Part shown: positions 7,229 through 14,331 of the stretch, piece after piece
Position numbering within the stretch: the stretch's first letter is position 1
Layout: every line of letters begins with the position of its first letter
Assembly (NCBI GenBank): GCA_040773965.1
Contig: JAXGVG010000031.1
Location: 1-15,467 of the forward strand
Source of the DNA: JAXGVG01 sp040773965
GTDB taxonomy: Bacteria > Pseudomonadota > Alphaproteobacteria > UBA9219
DNA: 15,467 nt
Direction: 5' to 3'
Made by a program: the position numbers and the translations under genes
Notes under the pieces: generated by a model
Seen by the model: the letters and a program-made list of their open reading frames with translations, nothing else
Databases searched by the model: none
Told to the model about the DNA's origin: nothing

Positions 7229-8064
7229 AACCGGAGGACTTCGATCTTTTTTCAGTATTGGTCAAACAGCGATCCGGGCTGGTATTGACGCGCGACAAGG
7301 CTTATTTGCTCGAATCGCGGCTCGTGCCTGTCTCCAGGAAATGGAATCTTAAAACGCTGGAGGATTTGGCCGTCGCCATTCGCACCAAGCGCGACGAAGC
7401 CATGCTGTGCGACGTGACCGAGGCAATGACGACGAATGAAACCTTTTTCTTTCGCGATCAAAAGCCTTTTGACCAGTTCCGGCAGGTTCTCCTTCCTCAA
7501 TTGTTAAAATCGCGCGAGAGCAAAAAATTCATCCGTATCTGGTCGTCTGCCGCTTCAAGCGGACAGGAAGCTTATTCTCTCGCAATGATTTTTTTGGAAG
7601 AGGAAATAAGGTTTCAGGGTTGGAAGATCGATATTTTGGGGACGGATATTTCATCTGAGATGGTCGAACGCTCGAAGTCAGGCATTTATTCCCAGTTTGA
7701 GGTTCAACGGGGGCTTCCCGTAACATTTCTTGTTAAGTATTTTCAACAGGTTGGCTCGGACCGTTGGCAGCTTAAGGATCATGTCCGCCAAATGGTCCAG
7801 TTTCATGAAGGCAATCTGTTGACCGATTTTGGGCCTATCGGCGTTTTCGATGTCGTCTTTTGCCGGAATGTGCTGATTTATTTCGATCAACCCACGAAGA
7901 CCCGGGTTCTTGAGGCCATCAGTCAAGTTATGGCGCCGGATGGAGTTCTGTTCCTCGGCGGCGCTGAGACCGTTCTCGGCGTTACCGAACGTTTTAAGCC
8001 TTACGAAAACGAGCGCGGACTTTATACAGTTAACAACAAGGCTGCGGGCGCAGCGGTCCGCTGA
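7225..8064 (+). CDS. cheR: Chemotaxis protein methyltransferase CheR
   Basis: A 279-residue S-adenosylmethionine-dependent methyltransferase that methylates glutamates on chemoreceptors and opposes CheB. The N-terminal helical domain (about 1-65) is followed by MTTNETFFFRD (68-78), then the SAM-binding motif I region WSSAASSGQEAYSLA (106-120), acidic Asp141 at the end of a strand (ILGTDIS), the beta-subdomain (about 155-195) and FCRNVLIYF (212-220). In motif I the family Cys is an Ala and the TGEEP run is SGQEA, which is conservative. It is the last gene of the chemotaxis operon and ends 23 bp before the convergent ctrA stop. I see no intrinsic terminator in that gap. Confidence 0.95.
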   Translation: MKPEDFDLFSVLVKQRSGLVLTRDKAYLLESRLVPVSRKWNLKTLEDLAVAIRTKRDEAMLCDVTEAMTTNETFFFRDQKPFDQFRQVLLPQLLKSRESKKFIRIWSSAASSGQEAYSLAMIFLEEEIRFQGWKIDILGTDISSEMVERSKSGIYSQFEVQRGLPVTFLVKYFQQVGSDRWQLKDHVRQMVQFHEGNLLTDFGPIGVFDVVFCRNVLIYFDQPTKTRVLEAISQVMAPDGVLFLGGAETVLGVTERFKPYENERGLYTVNNKAAGAAVR

Positions 8065-8087
8065 AATTGTGTAAATAGGGAAAACGG

Positions 8088-8816
8088 TTAGCTTGCCGCT
8101 TGCGCCGTCTTTGCCGGGGGTGTTTTGATTCCTTCCGCGCCCGGAGGATCCCGCAAAACGTAGCCGCGGCCCCACACCGTCTCAATGTAGTTTTCGCCGC
8201 CAGCGGCCAGCGCCAGTTTTTTGCGTAGTTTGCAGACGAAAACGTCGATAATCTTGAGTTCGGGCTCGTCCATGCCGCCGTAAAGGTGGTTAAGGAACAT
8301 CTCTTTCGTCAGTGTCGTGCCTTTCCGGAGACTTAGAAGCTCCAGAATGCCGTATTCCTTACCGGTCAGATGAAGAGGGGCGCCGTCAACTTCAACTGTA
8401 CGGGCGTCCAGATTAACCGTTAACTTTCCCGTACGTATCACGCTGTCGGAATGTCCCTTGCTCCGGCGTATGATGGCATGAATTCGGGCGACAAGTTCAC
8501 GGCGGTCGAAAGGTTTGGTAAGATAATCGTCCGCGCCGAAGCCAAGACCCTTGATCTTGTTGTCAAGTTCGGACAGGCCGGAGAGAATGAGAATCGGAGT
8601 TGTGACTCGCGCGGCACGTAAACGTCTAAGAACTTCATAGCCGTCGATGTCGGGAAGCATCAGGTCAAGAATGATAATGTCGTAATCGTATAGCTTCCCG
8701 ATTTCGAGCCCGTCTTCCCCCAGATCGGTAGTGTCGACGATGAATCCTTCCGCCTGGAGCATAAGTTCAATGCTTTTGGCGACGGATGTATCGTCTTCGA
8801 CAAGCAGAACGCGCAT
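8088..8816 (-). CDS. ctrA: Cell-cycle and motility response regulator CtrA
   Basis: A 242-residue OmpR-type transcription factor, the master regulator of flagellar, chemotaxis and (in Caulobacter) division genes and of replication initiation. The receiver (1-117) has D8/D9, phospho-acceptor D51 at the same position as in Caulobacter, and K101 in LTKPF. A linker with RRSKGH leads to the winged-helix domain (about 125-224), in which KEMFLNHLYGGMDEPELKII and VWGRGYVLRDP are the characteristic CtrA recognition region. The C-terminal tail (224-242) is low-complexity and ends in AAS rather than the final Ala-Ala I recall for Caulobacter CtrA, where it is needed for ClpXP turnover. SD-like GGGGA lies about 7 bases upstream, and a GANTC site (8820-8824) sits beside it. 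The gene is divergent from fliI, and their shared gap contains CtrA-like sites that suggest autoregulation. Confidence 0.96.
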   Translation of the reverse strand: MRVLLVEDDTSVAKSIELMLQAEGFIVDTTDLGEDGLEIGKLYDYDIIILDLMLPDIDGYEVLRRLRAARVTTPILILSGLSELDNKIKGLGFGADDYLTKPFDRRELVARIHAIIRRSKGHSDSVIRTGKLTVNLDARTVEVDGAPLHLTGKEYGILELLSLRKGTTLTKEMFLNHLYGGMDEPELKIIDVFVCKLRKKLALAAGGENYIETVWGRGYVLRDPPGAEGIKTPPAKTAQAAS

Positions 8817-8834
8817 GATGAATCCCCGTAAGGA

Positions 8835-8850
8835 TTAAGGTGGGATAAAG
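8835..8850. promoter_or_regulatory. CtrA-like site proximal to ctrA
   Basis: The sequence reads TTAA-GGTGGGA-TAAAG, that is, TTAA-N7 followed by TAAA instead of TTAA and without the final C. It lies about 20 bp upstream of the ctrA start. It is a weak match and counts mainly because better sites lie nearby in the same gap; it could mediate repression of ctrA by its own product. Confidence 0.25.
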
Positions 8851-8896
8851 AGAACCAGACTGCTTCGTTAACAAGTTGCCGCAGGACGGAACTTTT

Positions 8897-8912
8897 CTAA
8901 CCAAGCGTTAAC
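8897..8912. promoter_or_regulatory. Strong CtrA-like site between ctrA and fliI
   Basis: The sequence CTAACCAAGCGTTAAC fits TTAA-N7-TTAAC with a single mismatch (C for the first T) and also carries the extended AACC of the first half. It lies about 80 bp upstream of ctrA and 67 bp before the fliI -35 element. A further GTTAAC at 8867-8872 lies exactly 40 bp (about four helical turns) from the GTTAAC of this site (8907-8912). Autoregulation of ctrA is the most likely role. Confidence 0.5.
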
Positions 8913-8941
8913 TTTACTTTACACCATTTTGACCAAAAGGT

Positions 8942-8957
8942 TTAATAAAAAGTAAAC
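8942..8957. promoter_or_regulatory. CtrA-like site upstream of the fliI promoter
   Basis: TTAA-TAAAAAG-TAAAC matches TTAA-N7-TTAAC with one mismatch. It ends 21 bp before the fliI -35 element, where an activator could contact RNA polymerase. Further TTAA-containing words occur at 8962-8966 and 8968-8971 without correct spacing. The stretch is AT-rich, so some TTAA words are expected by chance. Confidence 0.35.
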
Positions 8958-8978
8958 ATTATTAACATTAATATCTCT

Positions 8979-9007
8979 TTGGCATTAAGGATATTTTTCT
9001 TTATAAT
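8979..9007 (+). promoter_or_regulatory. Sigma70-type promoter of fliIJ
   Basis: TTGGCA (8979-8984) and TATAAT (9002-9007) are separated by exactly 17 bp. This is one base from the full sigma70 consensus and the best promoter I can see in the window. Predicted transcription would start near 9014, leaving a leader of about 33 bases before the fliI ATG at 9047. CtrA-like sites lie just upstream. Confidence 0.6.
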
Positions 9008-9046
9008 CCATGATGTTAGCTGGAGCCTCATTCCGGAAAGGCCCAT

Positions 9047-10399
9047 ATGATCGCAGAAGCCAGCAGAATCAAGGCTGAAATTGAAGGACTTTCCCCCTTT
9101 AAAGTTTTCGGGAGGGTGACGGCCGTTCAGGGACTTTTGATTGAAGTTGCGGGGGTCGAACGTCATCTTTCCGTCGGCGGACGATGCAACGTTATCGCGC
9201 GGGGCGACAGGCGCGTGTTGTGCGAAGTTGTCGGTTTTCGCGACGGTCATGCTTTACTTTTACCGTTCAGCACGCTCGATGGCATCGGCCTCGGCTGCAA
9301 GGCCGAAGTCGCTGAAGCGCAACCGACCATTTCGCCGACCCCCGAGTGGCTTGGCCGTGTTATTAACGCGCAGGGCGAACCTATCGACAACGGGCCGCCA
9401 CTGCCCGTCGGCAACCGCCCCAATCCGATACGCAACACGCCGCCGCCCGCTCACATGCGCCAGCGCGTGGCGGGCAAGCTGGATCTCGGCGTTCGGGCTA
9501 TTAACACATTTCTGACCTGTTGCAGCGGCCAGCGTATGGGAATCTTTTCCGGCTCGGGAGTCGGCAAGTCCATCTTGATGTCGATGATCGCGCGTTACAC
9601 GTCCGCCGACGTTTCCATCATCGGATTGGTAGGTGAGCGCGGCCGCGAGGTGCAGGAGTTTATTCATGACGATCTTGGGCCTGAAGGCCTGGCGCGCAGC
9701 GTTGTGGTCGTCGCGACGTCGGACGAAGCGCCGCTGATGCGACGTCAGGCGGCCTACATGACGCTGGCCGTAGCGGAATATTTCCGCGATATCGGCAAAA
9801 ACGTGCTTTGCCTTATGGACAGCATCACGCGTTTTGCCATGGCCCAGCGCGAAATAGGCCTTGCCGCCGGCGAACCGCCCACCACCAAAGGTTACCCGCC
9901 GACAACGTTCGCCGAGCTTCCCAAGCTGCTTGAGAGGGCCGGGCCCGGCGAGACGGGAAAAGGGAATATTACCGGCCTGTTTACGGTTCTGGTCGATGGC
10001 GATGACCACAACGAACCCATCGCCGACGCCACGCGAGGCATCCTTGACGGGCACATCGTTCTGGACCGCTCAATTGCCGAGAGGGGGCGTTATCCGGCGA
10101 TCAACGTTTTGCGGAGCGTGTCGCGTACCATGCCCGCCTGCAACACGGACGGCGAGAACGATCTGGTCAACACGGCCCGGAAGTATCTTGCGGCTTATGA
10201 GAATATGGCTGAAATGATTCGTCTTGGCGCCTACAGGAAAGGCGCCAATGCCGAAGTGGACGAGGCTATGAAATTTTATGGGCCGATCGAGGACTTTATG
10301 AGGCAGGGCAAGGACGAAAGCGAAACCATCGCGAACAGCCTCGCCAGGCTTGCGCAAATACTGGAAAAGCCGTGGGGAAACAACGGCGCTGCAGGATAA
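9047..10399 (+). CDS. fliI: Flagellar type III export ATPase FliI
   Basis: A 450-residue ATPase of the F1-beta/type III secretion family that forms a hexamer under the flagellar export gate. The N-terminal beta-barrel (about 15-90) leads into the catalytic domain. The P-loop FSGSGVGKS (167-175), LVGERGREVQEF with Glu197 (194-205), and Walker B LCLMDSITRFAMAQREIGLA (254-273, Asp258) are all intact, as is the GEPPTTKGYPP loop (275-285) typical of FliI and FliI-like ATPases. The C-terminal helical domain is complete, so the length is normal. The start has AAGG six bases upstream. fliJ follows after 6 bp, and a good sigma70 promoter precedes the gene. Confidence 0.96.
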   Translation: MIAEASRIKAEIEGLSPFKVFGRVTAVQGLLIEVAGVERHLSVGGRCNVIARGDRRVLCEVVGFRDGHALLLPFSTLDGIGLGCKAEVAEAQPTISPTPEWLGRVINAQGEPIDNGPPLPVGNRPNPIRNTPPPAHMRQRVAGKLDLGVRAINTFLTCCSGQRMGIFSGSGVGKSILMSMIARYTSADVSIIGLVGERGREVQEFIHDDLGPEGLARSVVVVATSDEAPLMRRQAAYMTLAVAEYFRDIGKNVLCLMDSITRFAMAQREIGLAAGEPPTTKGYPPTTFAELPKLLERAGPGETGKGNITGLFTVLVDGDDHNEPIADATRGILDGHIVLDRSIAERGRYPAINVLRSVSRTMPACNTDGENDLVNTARKYLAAYENMAEMIRLGAYRKGANAEVDEAMKFYGPIEDFMRQGKDESETIANSLARLAQILEKPWGNNGAAG

Positions 10400-10405
10400 C
10401 GGGCG

Positions 10406-10834
10406 ATGAAGAAAACCCTCGCCACGCTCATAAAACTTCAAAAAACTTATGTCGATGAGCAGCACCTTGTGCTTTCGAGTTTGCAGGCGCGTCTTGAAGA
10501 GATCGATGTTGCCATTATGGAATTGGAAGTTCGGAAGGTTCGCGAGCAAATGGCGGTTAAGGAAGATCCGGCAGCGGCCGTAACGTATGGCGCGTTTTTA
10601 AGCCGGGCCGTTCAAAAGTCCCGCGAGTTGGAAAAACAAAGAATTATTGCCGAGAAAGCGGTTAACGCGGCGCGTGAAAGACTGGCCGAATTGTTCGAAG
10701 AGCAGAAGCGTTATGAAATTGCCGAGGAACACCGTCTGGCGGAAGAACTTAAGGAAGAACTTCGCCGTGAAAGGATCGACCTGGACGAAGTGGGACGCGT
10801 GTCGTTCGAGCGGCGGATGCGGAAGAGGGGATAG
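10406..10834 (+). CDS. fliJ: Flagellar export stalk protein FliJ
   Basis: A 142-residue protein that is almost entirely alpha-helical and charged. Heptad-like patterns run through residues about 5-50 and 70-135, the expected two-stranded coiled coil. In the flagellar export apparatus FliJ sits in the centre of the FliI hexamer, like the gamma subunit of F1, and contacts FlhA. Sequence conservation in this family is low; the call rests on size, coiled-coil character and position 6 bp after fliI. It starts with MKKTLATLIKLQK, a usual FliJ-type opening. It ends 4 bp before the stop of the convergent FliK-like gene. Confidence 0.85.
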   Translation: MKKTLATLIKLQKTYVDEQHLVLSSLQARLEEIDVAIMELEVRKVREQMAVKEDPAAAVTYGAFLSRAVQKSRELEKQRIIAEKAVNAARERLAELFEEQKRYEIAEEHRLAEELKEELRRERIDLDEVGRVSFERRMRKRG

Positions 10835-10838
10835 GGAA

Positions 10839-12476
10839 TCAGGTTACCATTCCCGCCGTGGCGGCGCCTTTTTCCCGTTCGAGCACAAGCCAATTCTTGC
10901 GGCCCGTCTGGAAAAGAATGCTCCCGGTGAGGGCGAGAGCCTCGAGCGTATGCACGTAAAGATTGCGCAATTCGTCGGGCAGTCTTCCTGGCAACTCCTG
11001 TTCGCTGCGAACGATCATGTCCAGCTGTTTTCGTTGCGACAGGCCGTCCATCTGCATAGCGCCGAGCCGCGACATGTTCAGATTGATGAGAAAACGGGTT
11101 TTGGTTTCGGTTTGATTTTCCCCATCCTTGCCGGGTTTTCGATAATCGTCTTTATGTACGTAAAGATGAAGAAGGTGATATTTGTGATCGTGATAAAGCG
11201 GGAGGGGATGGGATTGCCATGAGCCGACGGTGGGATCGCGTGTCGTGCCGCCCGCCTGGGCCATTTCATCGGACAGCTTGCGGACAAGTTCTCCTTTTCC
11301 TTCCCTTTCAAGACGGTTGATCGCGGCATGGCCCAACCATCCGTGGATGCCTTCGGCCCCCAGCGCGTTAAAGAAAAAAAGAAGCATGCCGGGCAAAGAC
11401 CGGTTGGACTGGGGAATGCGCGTTTGAACCAACTGCTGGGCCATCGGCAGATCGATTTCGTTCAGCGCCGCGACAAGCTGCTGGAGCGCCGAAACGTCGT
11501 AGGTTGGCTTGGCGGGAATGGTGAAGCTTTCCTCCGTTCGGGGAGGAATGAGGGTAAGAACCAACCGGCTTCCGACGGGTAAATCGCTGCAATGCTTGAC
11601 GTAAAGCGTGCTGTCGCCCGTGCTGAGAAGCAGTTGTCCTTCGGCGCCTTTGCCGATAACCGTCGCGATAAATTGATCCGCCAGGGAGACGGCAGGGAGC
11701 GGAGTCTGCGGCGGCGCAATCGTGTTGATCTTCAGCATCAATTCGGTCCCCGGCTTCAGAAGAGCTGGGCTGACATTGGCGGATGGCGCTGCCGCTGTGG
11801 CCGGCGTCTCAGCCGTTGGAACGGAAAGCGACTGCGGCGGAGTCAGCGTTGGACCGAATATGCTTTTGAGCGAAGAAAGAATAGGCACAGACGCGGTTTG
11901 GGGAGAGGTCGCGGCTGACGTCGGGGCGGCTGAAGCGGGGAGAGAGGAAGACGAAGGGGCGGAAGCGGGGGAAGAGGAGAGTTGTTCGCCGACGGAGCTT
12001 GGCAAGACAACGGCGGAGAGCGTTGCGCCTGATGAAAGCGAGGCCGCCGGTTGCGCGACGATAGCCGGAGCCGCGCCCGGGGAAGAAGACGTTTGGCCGG
12101 ACGTCGCCGCCATGGGGGGCGGAGGCAAAAAGACAAGCGCTTGCGCGGGCGGATTTCCGGGCTGGACGGCAATGTTGATGGGCTTTTGGCTTTGGATGAG
12201 GGGGGCAAGATTGTTGGTCAGCGGGTTCTTGCTGCCGTCTGCAAGGGGCGGAAATTTAAGGACAATATCGCCAATAAGAGTCCGAATGGTGAAAACGCCG
12301 TTATCCAGCAATGAGGTCACGGGTCCGTTGATATGAACCGGGCGCGTAAGGTTCGCAAGCTTTTGGGGAAGTGCCTGTACAAGCGCGGTTGCGGGCGCAT
12401 TCGGCTCGACGGCTGGCACCGAAGGGGCTGACGTTACGATGGCTGTGGTCACATTCAGGGGCGTGATGTCAGCCAT
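10839..12476 (-). CDS. FliK-like flagellar protein (probable hook-length control)
   Basis: A 545-residue protein, last gene of the flhA-flhF-flhG operon, 15 bp after flhG with a strong purine run (GGAAAGGGGGG) before its ATG. The layout is a short N-terminal beta-rich segment (about 45-120), a Pro/Ser/Ala-rich disordered region (about 120-235), a second beta-rich segment (about 240-315), a helical part (about 325-410), and a conserved-looking C-terminal domain (about 425-532). In the last, strands RFLINLNMSRLGAMQMD (461-477) and two helices resemble the FliK C-terminal hook-length domain. A disordered ruler-like region followed by such a domain is typical of FliK. The alternative is an unnamed flagellar protein. 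There is no signal peptide or membrane segment. FliK identity is my inference from architecture and context; the family is too variable to settle by eye. Confidence 0.6.
   Translation of the reverse strand: MADITPLNVTTAIVTSAPSVPAVEPNAPATALVQALPQKLANLTRPVHINGPVTSLLDNGVFTIRTLIGDIVLKFPPLADGSKNPLTNNLAPLIQSQKPINIAVQPGNPPAQALVFLPPPPMAATSGQTSSSPGAAPAIVAQPAASLSSGATLSAVVLPSSVGEQLSSSPASAPSSSSLPASAAPTSAATSPQTASVPILSSLKSIFGPTLTPPQSLSVPTAETPATAAAPSANVSPALLKPGTELMLKINTIAPPQTPLPAVSLADQFIATVIGKGAEGQLLLSTGDSTLYVKHCSDLPVGSRLVLTLIPPRTEESFTIPAKPTYDVSALQQLVAALNEIDLPMAQQLVQTRIPQSNRSLPGMLLFFFNALGAEGIHGWLGHAAINRLEREGKGELVRKLSDEMAQAGGTTRDPTVGSWQSHPLPLYHDHKYHLLHLYVHKDDYRKPGKDGENQTETKTRFLINLNMSRLGAMQMDGLSQRKQLDMIVRSEQELPGRLPDELRNLYVHTLEALALTGSILFQTGRKNWLVLEREKGAATAGMVT
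10854..10873 (+). terminator. Possible intrinsic terminator of fliIJ
   Basis: CGCCG and CGGCG pair around the triloop TGG, followed by CC and five T residues. This begins 20 bp after the fliJ stop. The stem is only 5 bp but all G/C. It lies inside the 3' end of the convergent FliK-like coding sequence, so part of its sequence may be fixed by that protein. Confidence 0.35.
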
Positions 12477-12491
12477 CCGGGCCCCCCTTTC

Positions 12492-13292
12492 CTAACTGCT
12501 GAGAATATGGCCGGCGATGGCTTCGACATCGCTGGCGGCTTCGCTGACGGGTGAGCGGGTTAGCAAGGGCGTTTGAGCGCGTATGGCTTCACGAACTTTG
12601 GAGTCGCGGCGGATGATGCCCGCCAGCGCCGGGGTGATATGCAGGAAGCTTTTGCAGACCTTGCGAAGCGTGTCATAGGTTTTACGTCCGTCCTGCGCGC
12701 TGTTGGCGAGATTGACGACGACCCGGAGATCGGCCTCCGGGTTGGCGGCGTGGGAAAGCTTGATGAAAGCGTAAGCGTCCGTCAGCGAAGTGGGCTCGTC
12801 GGTTACCACGACGTACGTGATGGCTGCCGGTCCCGCCATTTGCCGCACCGCCCTGTCGACGCCCGCGCCGAGATCGACGATGATGAAATCGTAGTCGCCG
12901 GCGAGGGCGATGAGGTTTGAGCGCAGGTCCGCAAGTTTTTGCGCGGGAAGAGTGGCGAGACTGCCGGAGCCGGAGCGTCCGGCCAGAATGTCGAATTTAC
13001 CTTCGTCATAATGGATGACCGCGTCCCCCAGCGTGACTTCCCCGCTCATCACGTTGCCAAGGTCCTTTTCAGGTGTCAGGCCGAGCTGGATATCCACGTT
13101 AGCCAGCCCCAAGTCACCGTCGAAAAGCAGGACGCGCTTTCCCCTTTTCGCCAGCGCATGGCAAAGCGTAACGGCGAACCATGTCTTGCCGACACCGCCC
13201 TTGCCGCTTGCGACGGCAAGCATGTTGGGGCAACGCAGCGCCTCGACGGGCGCCACAACGTTGCCGGTTCGAAGGGGAATGGGGTCGGTCAT
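12492..13292 (-). CDS. flhG: MinD-like ATPase FlhG (FleN), flagellar number regulator
   Basis: A 266-residue ParA/MinD-type ATPase that, with FlhF, limits the number and position of polar flagella. It shows the deviant Walker A SGKGGVGKT (29-37) with signature Lys31, the switch I region LFDGDLGLANVD (56-67) that is hallmark FlhG/MinD, and switch II IIVDLGAGVD (137-146). In the family switch II usually reads DxGAG, and that is kept. About 23 residues precede the Walker region, where FlhG carries its FlhF-activating motif; a canonical version is not obvious here. AGGAG (13300-13304) lies 7 bases before the ATG. The gene lies 51 bp after flhF and 15 bp before the FliK-like gene in one operon. 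Confidence 0.92.
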   Translation of the reverse strand: MTDPIPLRTGNVVAPVEALRCPNMLAVASGKGGVGKTWFAVTLCHALAKRGKRVLLFDGDLGLANVDIQLGLTPEKDLGNVMSGEVTLGDAVIHYDEGKFDILAGRSGSGSLATLPAQKLADLRSNLIALAGDYDFIIVDLGAGVDRAVRQMAGPAAITYVVVTDEPTSLTDAYAFIKLSHAANPEADLRVVVNLANSAQDGRKTYDTLRKVCKSFLHITPALAGIIRRDSKVREAIRAQTPLLTRSPVSEAASDVEAIAGHILSS

Positions 13293-13343
13293 TACGTTGC
13301 TCCTGTCCTCTTGCGTAAGGCCGTACGACCTTTTGAAAAAACG

Positions 13344-14330
13344 TCAATCATGCGTGCCTGTCGCTTTCTCCTGAGGCAGGGCGCTTGCGGGCAACACAAG
13401 GTTGGCGAGCGTGATCGGGTTCAGGGGAAGGGGAGGTTCGGTGACTTTCGGCGTATCGCTGAAGTTGGCCAGAGGCATGCGCGATTCGAAAATCGTGCGA
13501 AGAAGACCCCCCAAACGGCGCGTGATGTCGAGGCGCGTCGCCAAAAGGCGCGTAGCGCCAAGCGCGCGGTATTCCTGAACGATGTCGATAGCTTCGCTGG
13601 AATCGAGATTGGCCGGAAGAACAAGCACGGCGTTGCCGCCGACGGCTGCCACGAGCGGCGCGATCTGTTTACGTTCGGCGTCGCTGAACGGGTTGCGGCC
13701 GGGAGTGTCGATCAATATGGCCGTACCGGTCGGCTGTATCGCGATGGCGTCGCGCAGCGCGTGCGAGTCTTCGATTTCAATGAGATTCACTTTAAGCAGG
13801 CGCGTGAAGGCGGCCAGCTGTTCCATGCCGCCCGCGCGTTCCGTGTCGGTGCTGATGACGGTCACGGGTCTTCGGGCAATCGTCGCTTGCGTGGCGAACT
13901 TCGCGGCGCAAAGCGTTTTGCCGCCGCCTGGCGGGCCAATGAAAATCAGAGGTTTTCCCGCGTTGTCGTCCGTTATGGGCCGGAACTGAAAATGGGCGTC
14001 GAAAGCCGCGCCAAGCGAAAGAACGGGATCGTCGTTCGCGTGTTGCGTGGCCGAGGCGAGGAGCCGTTCAGCCAGCGACGGGGGCACATGATGGCCGAGA
14101 AGCGTGCCTGCGATGATTTCAATGACCTCGGACCCGTCGCGGACCGAATCCAGCGAGGTCAAGCTGCCGTCTTCGGAAAAAGCAGGGGATTCTTCCAAAG
14201 CGGCCGTGACGCGAATGCCTCCCGTTTCGTCGTCGCGGGTCGAAACGATGATCGCGTTATCGCCCAGCGTTTCGCGTACGAGTCGCATCGCTTCAGTAAG
14301 TGTCGGGCCGTAAAAGGACTTCAGGCGCAT
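13344..14330 (-). CDS. flhF: SRP-type GTPase FlhF, flagellar placement (divergent)
   Basis: A 328-residue protein. The N-terminus MRLKSFYGPTLTEAMRLVRE and DNAIIVSTR are typical FlhF B-domain sequence. The GTPase motifs are recognisable but altered: G1 GPPGGGKT (132-139, usually GPTGVGKT), DTERAGGMEQL (162-172, usually DTYRIGAVEQL), G3 DTPGR (208-212, usually DTAGR) and G4 TRLD (266-269, usually TKLD). The expected G5 GQxVPED segment is absent and the C-terminus is a Pro-rich tail. FlhF recruits the first flagellar components to the cell pole. ATG at 14330 is chosen because it starts 1 bp after the flhA stop; a TTG at 14393 would give a 62-base overlap. It lies between flhA and flhG, the standard order. 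The length is at the short end for the family. Confidence 0.85.
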   Translation of the reverse strand: MRLKSFYGPTLTEAMRLVRETLGDNAIIVSTRDDETGGIRVTAALEESPAFSEDGSLTSLDSVRDGSEVIEIIAGTLLGHHVPPSLAERLLASATQHANDDPVLSLGAAFDAHFQFRPITDDNAGKPLIFIGPPGGGKTLCAAKFATQATIARRPVTVISTDTERAGGMEQLAAFTRLLKVNLIEIEDSHALRDAIAIQPTGTAILIDTPGRNPFSDAERKQIAPLVAAVGGNAVLVLPANLDSSEAIDIVQEYRALGATRLLATRLDITRRLGGLLRTIFESRMPLANFSDTPKVTEPPLPLNPITLANLVLPASALPQEKATGTHD

Positions 14331-14331
14331 A

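Noticed and set aside
8065..8087. Terminator between cheR and ctrA
   Set aside because: The 23-bp gap holds no inverted repeat with a T-run; I cannot support an intrinsic terminator.
9260..10054. 264-codon minus-strand frame
   Set aside because: It is antisense to fliI; no family features, and unusually His/Arg-rich.
11722..12336. 204-codon plus-strand frame rich in Gly, Glu and Ala
   Set aside because: It is the reverse of the Pro/Ser/Ala-rich part of the FliK-like gene, whose simple codon composition naturally opens the opposite strand.
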